Below, piece by piece: positions 7,970-15,718 of a DNA stretch of 64,000 bases. The translations under genes were made by a program, and so were the position numbers. Origin of the DNA: Polynucleobacter cosmopolitanus. GTDB taxonomy: Bacteria > Pseudomonadota > Gammaproteobacteria > Burkholderiales > Burkholderiaceae. The DNA lies in NCBI RefSeq assembly GCF_002224225.1, contig NZ_NJGG01000002.1:186001-250000 (forward strand), read 5' to 3'. Each line of letters opens with the position of its first letter. Position 1 is the stretch's first letter. The notes under the pieces are model-generated. The model was not told where the DNA came from and did not search any database. It saw only the letters and a list, made by a program, of their open reading frames with translations.

Positions 7970-8904
7970 TTGATGCCGTGGATTTCTCTAGCGAGTGAAT
8001 AAAGCATGCTGGGCAGACGAGGACCAAAGCCCAAAAGATGATTGGCCTCACGAGAATAAATCTGTCGATATCTGGCAGCCGGAGTTTTCATTACTCCTGG
8101 TAGGCGCAAGATCTCCTTCATACCACCTTGAGCCTGAAGACCTTGATCCGTCAATAGAATGATGTCTGCTTGTGAAGCAATGACACTCTCGGGGGTGAGT
8201 GGCTTGTAGCCATCGACCATCTTGAATGCATTATCAAGATGCAGGTAATTCATGATGGCATGAGCACTCGTGCTATTTCCTGCAACCATGATTTGTTGTG
8301 GACTGTGCGCCATGATGAACATGGCTTTTGGTTTTTTACTGGCAAGGACTTCATTTTTACCAATCACGCTGTGATTGATATCGTGTTGGTATCGCTGCCA
8401 TTCATGATTAATTTCTTTGATCAGCTTCTCTGCTCGAGCTTCCGCCCCCAATAAGAAACCAATGGCCCTGATTCTGTCAATCAAGCCTTCATAGCGATGA
8501 TCTGCTTTTAATGCCTTGACTTGAACTCCTGCATGACTGATTTGACGCAATACTTGTGGAGGTCCTGCATCTTCTGTGACCAACAGGAGTTGTGGTCGCA
8601 TGCTCAATACGCCTTCTAAAGAAAGAGTTCTGGCATACCCCACATTGGGTAGCTTTTTGGTCGCCATGGGGTATGTCGATGTGGTGTCAATCGCGATCAA
8701 ATACTCTTGAAGATCCAAGGCATAAATGATTTCCGTCAAAGATCCACCCACACAGACCAAACGCTTCAAAGCAGTTGCTGTTGGTTTAGACCAACTTGGG
8801 TTGGCAAATAGCCAACTACTGATAGTAGTGGCAGCAGCCGCCTTGGCAGCAGGAGAAAAAATGTTTTTTAGCAATTGTCGACGTTCAAGAATCACTGGAT
8901 GCAT
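7966..8904 (-). CDS. hmuT: Heme-binding periplasmic protein HmuT
   Basis: A 312-residue substrate-binding protein of the TroA/helical-backbone class. The N-terminus has a paired arginine followed by LLK and a hydrophobic Ala-rich stretch (ERRQLLKN... AAAATTISSWLF), which may be a Tat-type signal. The mature part starts with KRLVCVGGSLTEIIYAL and contains the IDTTSTYP and VGYARTLSLEGVLSMRPQLL landmarks of HmuT/PhuT proteins. It delivers heme to HmuUV. Its start overlaps the end of hmuS by 13 bases. Position in the operon and motif order make heme the likeliest ligand. Confidence 0.9.
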   Translation of the reverse strand: MHPVILERRQLLKNIFSPAAKAAAATTISSWLFANPSWSKPTATALKRLVCVGGSLTEIIYALDLQEYLIAIDTTSTYPMATKKLPNVGYARTLSLEGVLSMRPQLLLVTEDAGPPQVLRQISHAGVQVKALKADHRYEGLIDRIRAIGFLLGAEARAEKLIKEINHEWQRYQHDINHSVIGKNEVLASKKPKAMFIMAHSPQQIMVAGNSTSAHAIMNYLHLDNAFKMVDGYKPLTPESVIASQADIILLTDQGLQAQGGMKEILRLPGVMKTPAARYRQIYSREANHLLGFGPRLPSMLYSLAREIHGIK

Positions 8905-9971
8905 AGCTCTTCCTTATCCAGAAACTCTTGAATCATCTTGCGCCAAGTATCTAACTCAGGATTACCGGGCTTCCTTTCGCCAAAAAATATGGCAATTGCT
9001 TGACCCTCACAATTAAACAATTCTAATGATGTGACAATGCCATCATCGGTAGGCTTTCTGACGACCCATGAGTCGTAAATATTATCTTCACGTAAATGAA
9101 GATTGAAGTTTTTATCCAAGATATTGAGCCAGGGATCCATCATCACCACCCTTGATATTGGGCCTGTGTGTATTTGTATGACCCCTCGATTAGCCACAAA
9201 CACCATGATAGAGATGCACTTGATGGCCACCTTTCTTAATAGTTTTCTTGTGAAATGAAGTGGAACTCTTTGCGCATAGCCCTCAGGAGCAAAGCGCAAA
9301 GCTTGAATTCTACTGAGCTTATATTTTTTGATCAGGTCATAAAACTGATGGGTATCAGACATACCCAACCAATCTTTCTGGAAGCTTAAAAGATCAATAT
9401 CGATATCAACCAAAGGATGTTTATTGATTTCAGGTGCCCGTATCTCAATTTTCGGACTTTGATCCTTAGATTGATATTTTTCTATGATATTTTCATAAGC
9501 ATAGATATTGCTATTCTCTCTGATAATGATCTTATGCAGTGCGTTCCCGCGATCATCAAAAAACTGTAGGCTGCGCCGACAATCAAAGAGCTGGTTTTCA
9601 ATGACGGCAAAGCCATGAGCCCATTCTTTGAAAAAAATTCTTAAATCAATTTCTTTACCTAAAAACAAGTCAAGGTTTTTACCAGTGGGTTGAGCGTACT
9701 GCCCCACCTTCTCGTGCACACATGACTCATTTCTTGTCAGTGCCATGACCTCGCCCAAGGAATGAGCCTCAGCAATGATCGATGCCCAGCAGGGATCTAA
9801 GCGGATCACTCTCAACTTGATGTCTTTGTTATCGGGATCAGCGTCTAAGTGGGCTGCCAGCAATTCAGCTTCTGAGATGCCCATGGAATCAGCCACGTCT
9901 CTGTGCCTTACTTTATTTTTAAAACGCTGATTGATAAGTCCCTGCTGAATTTCTTGAATAGATAAAGTCAT
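8892..9971 (-). CDS. hmuS: Hemin-degrading factor (HemS/ChuS/HmuS family)
   Basis: A 359-residue cytoplasmic protein with the two tandem repeats of the HemS family. The N-terminal repeat has VRHRDVADSMGISEAELLAAHL and a MALTRNESCVHEKVG segment; the C-terminal repeat has ALRFAPEGYAQRVP and WVVRKPTDDGIVTSLELF. Family members bind heme and either degrade it or hand it to an oxygenase. Start at ATG 9971 with GGAAA upstream. It follows the receptor gene at 106 bases and overlaps hmuT. Confidence 0.9.
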   Translation of the reverse strand: MTLSIQEIQQGLINQRFKNKVRHRDVADSMGISEAELLAAHLDADPDNKDIKLRVIRLDPCWASIIAEAHSLGEVMALTRNESCVHEKVGQYAQPTGKNLDLFLGKEIDLRIFFKEWAHGFAVIENQLFDCRRSLQFFDDRGNALHKIIIRENSNIYAYENIIEKYQSKDQSPKIEIRAPEINKHPLVDIDIDLLSFQKDWLGMSDTHQFYDLIKKYKLSRIQALRFAPEGYAQRVPLHFTRKLLRKVAIKCISIMVFVANRGVIQIHTGPISRVVMMDPWLNILDKNFNLHLREDNIYDSWVVRKPTDDGIVTSLELFNCEGQAIAIFFGERKPGNPELDTWRKMIQEFLDKEELCIQ

Positions 9972-10077
9972 ATATTTCCATGATTTAAATTACCGGCTGG
10001 CTAGATCTATTTTGAAAATCTTGGCTTGCTACGACTATTAATTCTTTCTTATTACTTTTTACTTTTAAATTTTTTAT

Positions 10078-12357
10078 TTACTGAAACTCATAGTTCATGC
10101 TGACAAAGAAGTTTCGGCCCGATGAGGTGTGATAGTCACTCACAGCAGTACTGCCAGTTTGAGTTAAACCTGATGATGAGATATTGGCCCAATCAATGTA
10201 CTTTTTATCAAATAGGTTGTTGATACCAGCATAGAGATTGAGTTGTTTGTTGGCTTTGTAATGGCCGCGGGCATTGATGATGGCGTATGAGCCTGGAGCA
10301 TAGGTATTGGTGTTTGCACCAGCAATGTCTTCTTGTTTTTTAGCTCCAACGTATTTGATTGTGGTGGCTGCACCCCAAGCGCCTTGGTGATAGTCCGCTG
10401 AAAGAATGATTTTTTCTGGTTGCACCGTGTTAATTGGTTGATTCAAACCGGCAAGGGTTGTTTCTGAACCACTAGAACGAACATACCCAGCCTTGAACAA
10501 CCATTGAGTATTGTGACGGTACTCAAGTCTCAAATCCATTCCTTGAATATTTGCTTTGGGCGCATTTTGGTACTGATAGCACTGTGGAAGTCCACATACA
10601 GCCATACCATTCGGACTGGTTCCAGAGTTAAAGGTGTATTGGCTGATGAAATCATCATAAGAGTTATCAAAGTAACTGACGGCGTATTTGATCTGCTGTA
10701 CGGCTCCTTTGATACCCACCTCTTTGGCCAGCACTCTTTCAGGATCGAGGTTTGGATTGGGTATGTAGGCATAACCATGGGCTTGATTGGTGAATGAGGC
10801 AGATATTTCCTCTGCCGCAGGAGCTCTGAATCCCTTACCAATGTTAATGAATGGCATAGCTGCTGGCTCTTGAGACCAAATAGCGCCCAATGAAGGTGAC
10901 CAAGCTTGATCATTTTTATTGATGGCTGATGAACTGGTGCTCCAGCGATCAAAGCGCATGGCAGGGATTAGATTGAGGTGACCGATACTCAAGTCATCTT
11001 GTAAATAAACCCCCACCATGTCTTGCTTGGTTTTGGGTATGTAACTTTCAGGGGTGCTGACATCCCCACTTCTGTTGAGCTCTTGCTTGACCCAAGATTC
11101 TGATAGATCCAGACCATATTTGAACTGATGAGCAATCTGAGTATCAGAATATTTGCTTGGGGAGATGCTTTTAGCTCCTTGCAAGACAAAGCCATAAGCA
11201 TCATTCAGAACTTTGTTGTTGCGGGTCCTGTTGTAGGTACTCGGTAAATAACGATTCGTTTGAGATGTGCCGGTTTGCCATACGGCTTGATGGACATTGG
11301 TTTTTTGGTACCAAAGCTTGCTGTTGATCACATCTGCTAATTGACTATTCAAATGATGTTGATGATCGATAGATAATCTGGTTCTATCGATGTAATCTTG
11401 CCCGTTATCACTGTAGATACCTGCACCAATGGCATTGAGATTATTGGTATCGATTCTTTTTTTAGAGTTTTCCAAGGTGAATTTAAGTTCATCACCCCCT
11501 TTAAGTTCTTTGACATATTTACCCAACACATAGGTGTTGTGGGTATCCATGGGGTTGGCTTTGGTTCTACTGCTGCCCGCACTGTCATTCACACCTTGGG
11601 TTTCTGTTTCATGACCAAGACTCAATGAACCCAACATGACCGCAGACCAATCATCACCCTGCTGAGCATGTGTCAAAACCCCTTTGGATGATTGTGATGC
11701 ATCGAAATACGATGCAGTGACTGAAGTTGCAGAATTTTCAGGATGATCATGAAGAATGTCCTTAGGATCAACGGTATTGAAGAGGACTGTGCCAGCAACA
11801 CCATCACTGCCATAGAGGGCTGAAGATGCCCCGCGAAGCACTTGCACACTGCTCACTCCATCCACATCTAAGTAATCACCTCTTGCAGCAGAGTGGCTTC
11901 CAAAGCCGAAGGAGTATGGCAGCTTGATGCCGTCCACCATGAGGTTCAGTCGATTACCTTCTAAACCTCTGATGTTGATACTTTCGTTAGAACCTTTTCG
12001 ATTACTCGCCCCACTGACACTGTTACCGGTGCGGATGGTTTGCTTAACATTAACATCCAATTCTTCAGAAAATAAATCTTTGATATTTTTAACACCACGA
12101 CGATCCATGTCATCTTTGGTGATGGTAGAGATGGTGGCAGGTGTTTCTAGGTTGGACTTTTCACCACGCGTTGCCAAGACATTGATGGTGCCCAAAGTAC
12201 CTTGTTGTGAGTTTTTTCGTTCGATATTTGGTGGCTGCGCACTGGTTTGATGAGCATAGAGACTGCACAGCAAGCTAGCAAAAGTAGCAATCCTATAAAT
12301 AGGTTTGCGCGCTGTTGAATTTTGAGGTTTTGGTCGTGAGAGTTTTTGTAGCAACAT
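10078..12357 (-). CDS. hmuR: TonB-dependent heme/hemoglobin receptor
   Basis: A 759-residue outer-membrane receptor. The signal peptide ends near TSAQ (about residue 40). The plug domain spans roughly 60-180 and includes INIRGLEGNRLNLMVDGI and VQVLRGASSALYGSDGVAG. The beta-barrel follows, with the heme-receptor hallmarks FRAPAAEE and NPNLDPE enclosing a histidine (QAHGYAY). The last residues are NYEFQ, with the usual terminal aromatic one position in. It imports heme, driven by TonB. A Fur box and a palindrome lie upstream. First gene of the heme block. Confidence 0.92.
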   Translation of the reverse strand: MLLQKLSRPKPQNSTARKPIYRIATFASLLCSLYAHQTSAQPPNIERKNSQQGTLGTINVLATRGEKSNLETPATISTITKDDMDRRGVKNIKDLFSEELDVNVKQTIRTGNSVSGASNRKGSNESINIRGLEGNRLNLMVDGIKLPYSFGFGSHSAARGDYLDVDGVSSVQVLRGASSALYGSDGVAGTVLFNTVDPKDILHDHPENSATSVTASYFDASQSSKGVLTHAQQGDDWSAVMLGSLSLGHETETQGVNDSAGSSRTKANPMDTHNTYVLGKYVKELKGGDELKFTLENSKKRIDTNNLNAIGAGIYSDNGQDYIDRTRLSIDHQHHLNSQLADVINSKLWYQKTNVHQAVWQTGTSQTNRYLPSTYNRTRNNKVLNDAYGFVLQGAKSISPSKYSDTQIAHQFKYGLDLSESWVKQELNRSGDVSTPESYIPKTKQDMVGVYLQDDLSIGHLNLIPAMRFDRWSTSSSAINKNDQAWSPSLGAIWSQEPAAMPFINIGKGFRAPAAEEISASFTNQAHGYAYIPNPNLDPERVLAKEVGIKGAVQQIKYAVSYFDNSYDDFISQYTFNSGTSPNGMAVCGLPQCYQYQNAPKANIQGMDLRLEYRHNTQWLFKAGYVRSSGSETTLAGLNQPINTVQPEKIILSADYHQGAWGAATTIKYVGAKKQEDIAGANTNTYAPGSYAIINARGHYKANKQLNLYAGINNLFDKKYIDWANISSSGLTQTGSTAVSDYHTSSGRNFFVSMNYEFQ

Positions 12358-12382
12358 GAGATAGCCCTTTTAAGTGATTCTT

Positions 12383-12400
12383 TAGCTAATAAATTAGCTA
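12383..12400. promoter_or_regulatory. 18-bp palindrome in the heme receptor leader
   Basis: TAGCTAATAAATTAGCTA is a perfect inverted repeat with 8-bp arms and a two-base centre, 25 bases before the receptor start codon and downstream of the Fur box. It could be an operator for an activator or a translation-control hairpin. No binding protein can be assigned from the sequence. Confidence 0.4.
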
Positions 12401-12457
12401 TTAACTTAGCTGGCTATATCAATAGATTTGCTTGCTACTTGGAATAAGAACTATATC

Positions 12458-12479
12458 ATAAATGATAACCATTCTCATT
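12458..12479. promoter_or_regulatory. Fur box upstream of heme receptor
   Basis: The stretch AATGATAACCATTCTC matches 14 of 16 positions of the core of the classical Fur consensus (AATGATAATCATTATC). It lies about 100 bases before the receptor ATG, where a promoter is expected. The fur gene itself is 7 kb away in the same window. Repression by iron-loaded Fur is the natural reading. Confidence 0.75.
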
Positions 12480-12530
12480 AATAAACTATTAATTGAAGGG
12501 GTTTTTGTGACTCGTTGCCACTTCTATCAA

Positions 12531-13031
12531 TTAAAACGCTTTGAATTTAAATTGAACTGAAAGAGATCCCGCAACTTTCTCTGGAATCGATGGGACCAAC
12601 AATAAGTTAACGCCAAAGCGATCACCCTCATAGGTCAAGGCTGGAATGAGTGCTGGAAACCAGCCACCATCATTGGTTTTTGAGTAGCCATTAAAGACCC
12701 CTGCTACCGCACCAAATTTAAACACTCCCAACTGAATCGGTTGCCAATAGGCACCCATGTAGTTGCTGGACTCATGATAACTGTTGCGGTAGGTGCCCAA
12801 GGTTAAAGATGCAACTGAGGAATAACGATACTCAGCACCAAAACCCATGTTGCGAGAGTTAAAACTTCGGTCACGATCAAAGTGATAAGAAAACATGCCT
12901 GGATTGAGCCATAGCTCGCTTTGAGCTTCATGCTTGGCGATGCTAAAAAAATCACTGGCTTGCGTCTTGGCTGGTGCACTGAGCGCGCAGAAAGTGACGG
13001 CAAGAAACATCCATTTGAGGCATTTGATCAT
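12531..13031 (-). CDS. Secreted beta-barrel outer-membrane protein, unnamed family
   Basis: A 166-residue protein with a signal peptide (cleavage near TQASDF, about residue 26). The rest alternates short amphipathic strands and contains the pattern SYHFDRDRSFNSRNMGFGAEY, then TLGTYRNSYHESSNYMGAYW, and ends in phenylalanine (KFKAF), the typical C-terminus of an outer-membrane barrel. I recall similar proteins in Burkholderiales without an assigned function; the size resembles an eight-stranded barrel such as PagP or PagL, but I cannot show acyltransferase or deacylase residues. It lies downstream of terC beyond a terminator. Confidence 0.65.
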   Translation of the reverse strand: MIKCLKWMFLAVTFCALSAPAKTQASDFFSIAKHEAQSELWLNPGMFSYHFDRDRSFNSRNMGFGAEYRYSSVASLTLGTYRNSYHESSNYMGAYWQPIQLGVFKFGAVAGVFNGYSKTNDGGWFPALIPALTYEGDRFGVNLLLVPSIPEKVAGSLSVQFKFKAF

Positions 13032-13052
13032 TGTTAGATGATGCCATAAAGG

Positions 13053-13086
13053 AAAAGCCCAGCAATCAAATGATCACTGGGCTTTT
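13053..13086 (-). terminator. Intrinsic terminator after terC
   Basis: A 10-bp stem AAAAGCCCAG/CTGGGCTTTT with a 14-base loop lies just after the terC stop. The A-run and T-run on either side allow termination in both directions; on the minus strand it ends terC transcription. Confidence 0.85.
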
Positions 13087-13107
13087 TATAAAGCTAGCTG
13101 AATAAGG

Positions 13108-14127
13108 TCAGCTGTCTTTTGAACCGCCCCGCTCTTTTGGACTGAATGGGAATGAAGTGCTAGAAGCGCCTTTCCTTGCTGGAATTTTCAATGACAGAAT
13201 CATGGTGATAGCCAAGGTTAGAACGGTGAAGCCCAATGACCATGTGATAGGAATCTTGTACAGGTCAATCAGCATCATTTTTGTACCGATAAATACCAAG
13301 ATGATGGCCAATCCATAGGACAACAAGTGAAAACGTTCATGCATGCTTGCCAATAGGAAGTACATGGCACGCAAACCAAGGATCGCAAACACGTTCGATG
13401 TCAACACAATGAACGGATCAGTGGTGATCGCAAAAATAGCTGGAATAGAATCCACCGCGAACACAATGTCCACAATACCAATCAACATGATCACCACAAA
13501 CAAAGGTGTGGCCATCTTGACACCGTTGTGCACGGTGAAGAATTTTTCGCCATCAAATGTTGGAGAGATCTTCATGTGACGATTGATCCACTTGAGTGCT
13601 GGGTTGTTATCTAGGTCAGGTTCTTGACCAGCCGCCCACCACATCTTGACACCTGTGAATAGCAAAAATGCGCCGAACACGTACATCACCCAATGGAACT
13701 GAGTGATCAACCAAGCACCAATCAAGATCATCACTGCGCGCAAAACCAAGGCACCCAAAATACCAATCATCAAGACGCGCTTTTGGAATTCTGCTGGTAC
13801 AGCGAAGTAAGTGAAGAGCATCAAGAAGACGAAGATGTTGTCGACTGCCAGCGCTTTTTCAACAAGGTAACCTGTGATGAATTCCAAGGCTTTGGCATCG
13901 GCCATTTCTCTTGTCACGGGATCTTGTCCTGTACCACCCAAAAACCACCATAGCCAAGCAACGAAGAAGAAAGATACTGCCACCCAAATCAGCGACCAGA
14001 TGGAAGCTTCTTTAATACTGACAGCGTGAGAGCCCTGACGGCTCATAGCGAAGAAGTCAACAATCAGAGCAACAACCACAAATGCTGCAAATAGTGACCA
14101 TAACAAGGGAGTACCGATGGATATCAT
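13108..14127 (-). CDS. TerC/Alx family membrane protein under Mn riboswitch
   Basis: A 339-residue integral membrane protein with about nine helices. The conserved blocks AKALEFITGYLVEKALAVDN (with acidic residues inside the membrane), FALLFTGVKMWW-like FLLFTGVKMWW, and DIVFAVDSIPAIFAITTDPF identify the TerC/Alx family. Members are implicated in manganese efflux and in metallating exported enzymes. The 5' leader has the yybP-ykoY manganese riboswitch, so expression should rise with Mn2+. The C-terminus is a short basic tail. Called a Mn exporter of the Alx type by family and riboswitch; a tellurium role is only the historical name. Confidence 0.9.
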   Translation of the reverse strand: MISIGTPLLWSLFAAFVVVALIVDFFAMSRQGSHAVSIKEASIWSLIWVAVSFFFVAWLWWFLGGTGQDPVTREMADAKALEFITGYLVEKALAVDNIFVFLMLFTYFAVPAEFQKRVLMIGILGALVLRAVMILIGAWLITQFHWVMYVFGAFLLFTGVKMWWAAGQEPDLDNNPALKWINRHMKISPTFDGEKFFTVHNGVKMATPLFVVIMLIGIVDIVFAVDSIPAIFAITTDPFIVLTSNVFAILGLRAMYFLLASMHERFHLLSYGLAIILVFIGTKMMLIDLYKIPITWSLGFTVLTLAITMILSLKIPARKGASSTSFPFSPKERGGSKDS

Positions 14128-14178
14128 CGTTCATTACCTCTCATCCCAAACCGGCATCGCCTGGGCAATAAATTAATT

Positions 14179-14335
14179 AGGGGTCTCTGTTAGTCTTGCC
14201 GCCCGGAAATCATACTACCGAGTTAAGGCACCGAACACAGATGTTTGCCACTTCACCTATGTCGTAATGACGGCACCAAAATACAAAGTTCATGCACTGA
14301 GGCACTCAAGCATTTGTATCAGCTACTCCCTTTGA
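14179..14335 (-). promoter_or_regulatory. yybP-ykoY manganese riboswitch
   Basis: Read on the minus strand, the leader of terC begins with AAAGGGAGTAGC, close to the 5' conserved box of the yybP-ykoY aptamer (AAAGGGGAGUAGC). It continues with GCCGTCATTACGAC and ends with GGCAAGACTAACAGAGACCCC, close to the 3' conserved GGCAAGACC box. These stretches are in the right order and spacing, about 50 bases before the terC ATG. The class binds Mn2+ and commonly controls terC/alx/mntP genes. A covariance-model search would confirm the exact borders. Confidence 0.85.
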
Positions 14336-14412
14336 GAGATACCCAAATCTTAAATGAAGAGTTGAACTTCGTCAAACGACCTCAAAAATCCATCAATTAA
14401 GATTTACTTTAA

Positions 14413-14679
14413 TTAATCAAAAATATCGCTGAGCCATGATTTTGGCTTGCGATAGTGATCGGAACGGTTATCGCCGCGATAATCTGAACGATGCTCATTA
14501 CGGTAGGCTGGTTGTGACGGTGGAGCTGACACGGGTTGATCGGCTACCGATCTTTCAATGAGTTTATCTAACTCACCTCGATCAAGCCACACTCCTCGAC
14601 ATGAAGGGCAATAATCAATTTCAATTTTCTGTCGCTCAGAAATGACAAGCTGAGAATCTTTGCAAACTGGACACTGCAT
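14413..14679 (-). CDS. TFIIB-type zinc ribbon protein
   Basis: An 88-residue protein. The N-terminal half is a zf-TFIIB ribbon with C3/C6 (CPVC) and C24/C27 (CPSC) followed by RGVWLDRGELDKL. The C-terminal half is low-complexity and polar, rich in Arg, Asp, His and Ser, with repeated RSD/RGDN/RSDH units, and ends in PKSWLSDIFD. Such proteins are widespread in proteobacteria without a defined role. AGGAG nine bases before the ATG is a good ribosome binding site. Confidence 0.85.
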   Translation of the reverse strand: MQCPVCKDSQLVISERQKIEIDYCPSCRGVWLDRGELDKLIERSVADQPVSAPPSQPAYRNEHRSDYRGDNRSDHYRKPKSWLSDIFD

Positions 14680-14752
14680 AAAGAACTCCTATAAAAGTTG
14701 TTGAACCAAACAAAATTGATTTCTTTCAACACATCATGGATGTGCGAAAAAA

Positions 14753-14782
14753 ATTATAGGAGTGAGTTTGAAATACTGTTGA
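14753..14782 (-). promoter_or_regulatory. Candidate promoter of the zinc-ribbon gene
   Basis: On the minus strand, TCAACA (14777-14782) and TATAAT (14753-14758) are separated by 18 bases. The -10 is perfect and the -35 matches four of six. The resulting leader of about 70 nt contains a small hairpin, CACATC-CAT-GATGTG, at 14732-14746. Confidence 0.45.
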
Positions 14783-14800
14783 GTGCTTAGATTCCCCAAA

Positions 14801-14824
14801 GAAAAAAGGGCTTTTCAGCCCTTT
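14801..14824 (-). terminator. Intrinsic terminator after sodC
   Basis: Stem AAAGGGC/GCCCTTT with a six-base loop; on the minus strand it is followed by a run of T. It lies 30 bases beyond the sodC stop. The same sequence recurs after tRNA-Ser at 15547-15578 as part of a 32-base exact repeat. Confidence 0.85.
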
Positions 14825-14834
14825 GTATCTTTGA
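14803..14834. repeat. 32-bp direct repeat, copy 1
   Basis: This segment, which includes the terminator after sodC, is identical to 15547-15578 beside tRNA-Ser. The two copies are in the same orientation and enclose sodC. Confidence 0.8.
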
Positions 14835-14853
14835 GTTTTAAAGATGAATGGTT

Positions 14854-15375
14854 TTACTTAATAAGACCGCAAGCAATTCTTGGTCCAGAGTTGCCAGCTG
14901 GCTGAGACTTATAGTCATCTGGATCACGGTGGATCACCACAGACCTTCCAACAATTCCATTTTTGCCAGTGTCAACAGCTAAGCCGCTGATTTTTGCTGA
15001 ATACACTGCATTACCATTTGCATCAGATTTGATGTTCGGCATATCCCCCGAGTGATGTGCCCCATGACCTGGCATTCCGTGAGATTTTCCATCGGGATTA
15101 AAGTGACCACCTGCACTTGTAGCATCTGGTGCAGAGCAATCACCTTTTTCATGAACATGAAAACCGTGCTCAGCATTAGGTCTTAATCCAGAGATATTTC
15201 CAGTAACCATAATGTGATGACCATGTGATTCAAAGTTAACGGTACCCTTCGTGCTTGATCCTGATCGCGACTCTAAAGTTGCAGATGCTTTTTCACCAGT
15301 GCCGTGATGCATAGACTGACAACCGACCAAAGGGATCATTGCCACCAAACCTATTAATAAAGAACTTTTTTTCAT
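14854..15375 (-). CDS. sodC: Cu/Zn superoxide dismutase family lipoprotein
   Basis: From ATG 15375 (AAGGAAA seven bases upstream) the product is 173 aa. A lipobox ends LVGC (Cys19), so it is a lipoprotein, probably in the periplasm or outer membrane. Copper/zinc ligands appear in HGFHVHEKGDC, AGGHFNP, a His-rich loop (HGMPGHGAHH) and VVIHRDPDDY; the pair of cysteines (in EKGDC and RIACG) can form the structural disulfide. It dismutates periplasmic superoxide. An upstream in-frame ATG at 15402 would add nine residues ahead of the signal and is less likely. The gene lies between two copies of a 32-base terminator repeat. Confidence 0.92.
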   Translation of the reverse strand: MKKSSLLIGLVAMIPLVGCQSMHHGTGEKASATLESRSGSSTKGTVNFESHGHHIMVTGNISGLRPNAEHGFHVHEKGDCSAPDATSAGGHFNPDGKSHGMPGHGAHHSGDMPNIKSDANGNAVYSAKISGLAVDTGKNGIVGRSVVIHRDPDDYKSQPAGNSGPRIACGLIK

Positions 15376-15544
15376 GATGATTTCCTTTTCAGCATTGACC
15401 AATGAAGTGCTATTGAATCCATTCTCCCACCTTTGAGTGATTAAAAGTCATTCTCGAGGGTTTGTACCAGCAAAGATTGGTGCTGAAATATTGCTCATTT
15501 GCAATCAAAGGCTTTGATTACAAAGAGCAATTTGATTTTAGAAA

Positions 15545-15568
15545 AGAAAAAGGGCTTTTCAGCCCTTT
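15545..15568 (-). terminator. Intrinsic terminator after tRNA-Ser
   Basis: Stem AAAGGGC/GCCCTTT, loop TTTTCA, followed on the minus strand by a T-run. It starts 14 bases from the tRNA 3' end and is within the repeat copy at 15547-15578. Confidence 0.85.
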
Positions 15569-15578
15569 GTATCTTTGA
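15547..15578. repeat. 32-bp direct repeat, copy 2, abutting tRNA-Ser
   Basis: Exact copy of 14803-14834, ending three bases from the tRNA-Ser 3' end. Repeats beside a tRNA 3' end are typical of integration or of local duplication; here the enclosed segment of about 740 bases holds only sodC. Confidence 0.8.
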
Positions 15579-15581
15579 TAT

Positions 15582-15674
15582 TGGCGGAGACGAGAAGATT
15601 CGAACTTCCGATCCAGGTTTTGCCCAGATGCTCCCTTAGCAGGGGAGTGCCTTCGACCACTCGGCCACGTCTCC
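15582..15674 (-). tRNA. tRNA-Ser(GCU)
   Basis: A 93-nt class II tRNA with acceptor GGAGACG/CGTCTCC and an encoded CCA end. The anticodon stem CTCCC/GGGAG surrounds the loop CTGCTAA, giving anticodon GCT. The long variable arm and the GTTCGAATC T-loop are present. It is followed by a terminator and lies just after lysC on the same strand, as in other Burkholderiales. Confidence 0.95.
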
Positions 15675-15718
15675 GTATCACTTCACTGAATTAAATCAGT
15701 GAAGACGATGATTTTAAA

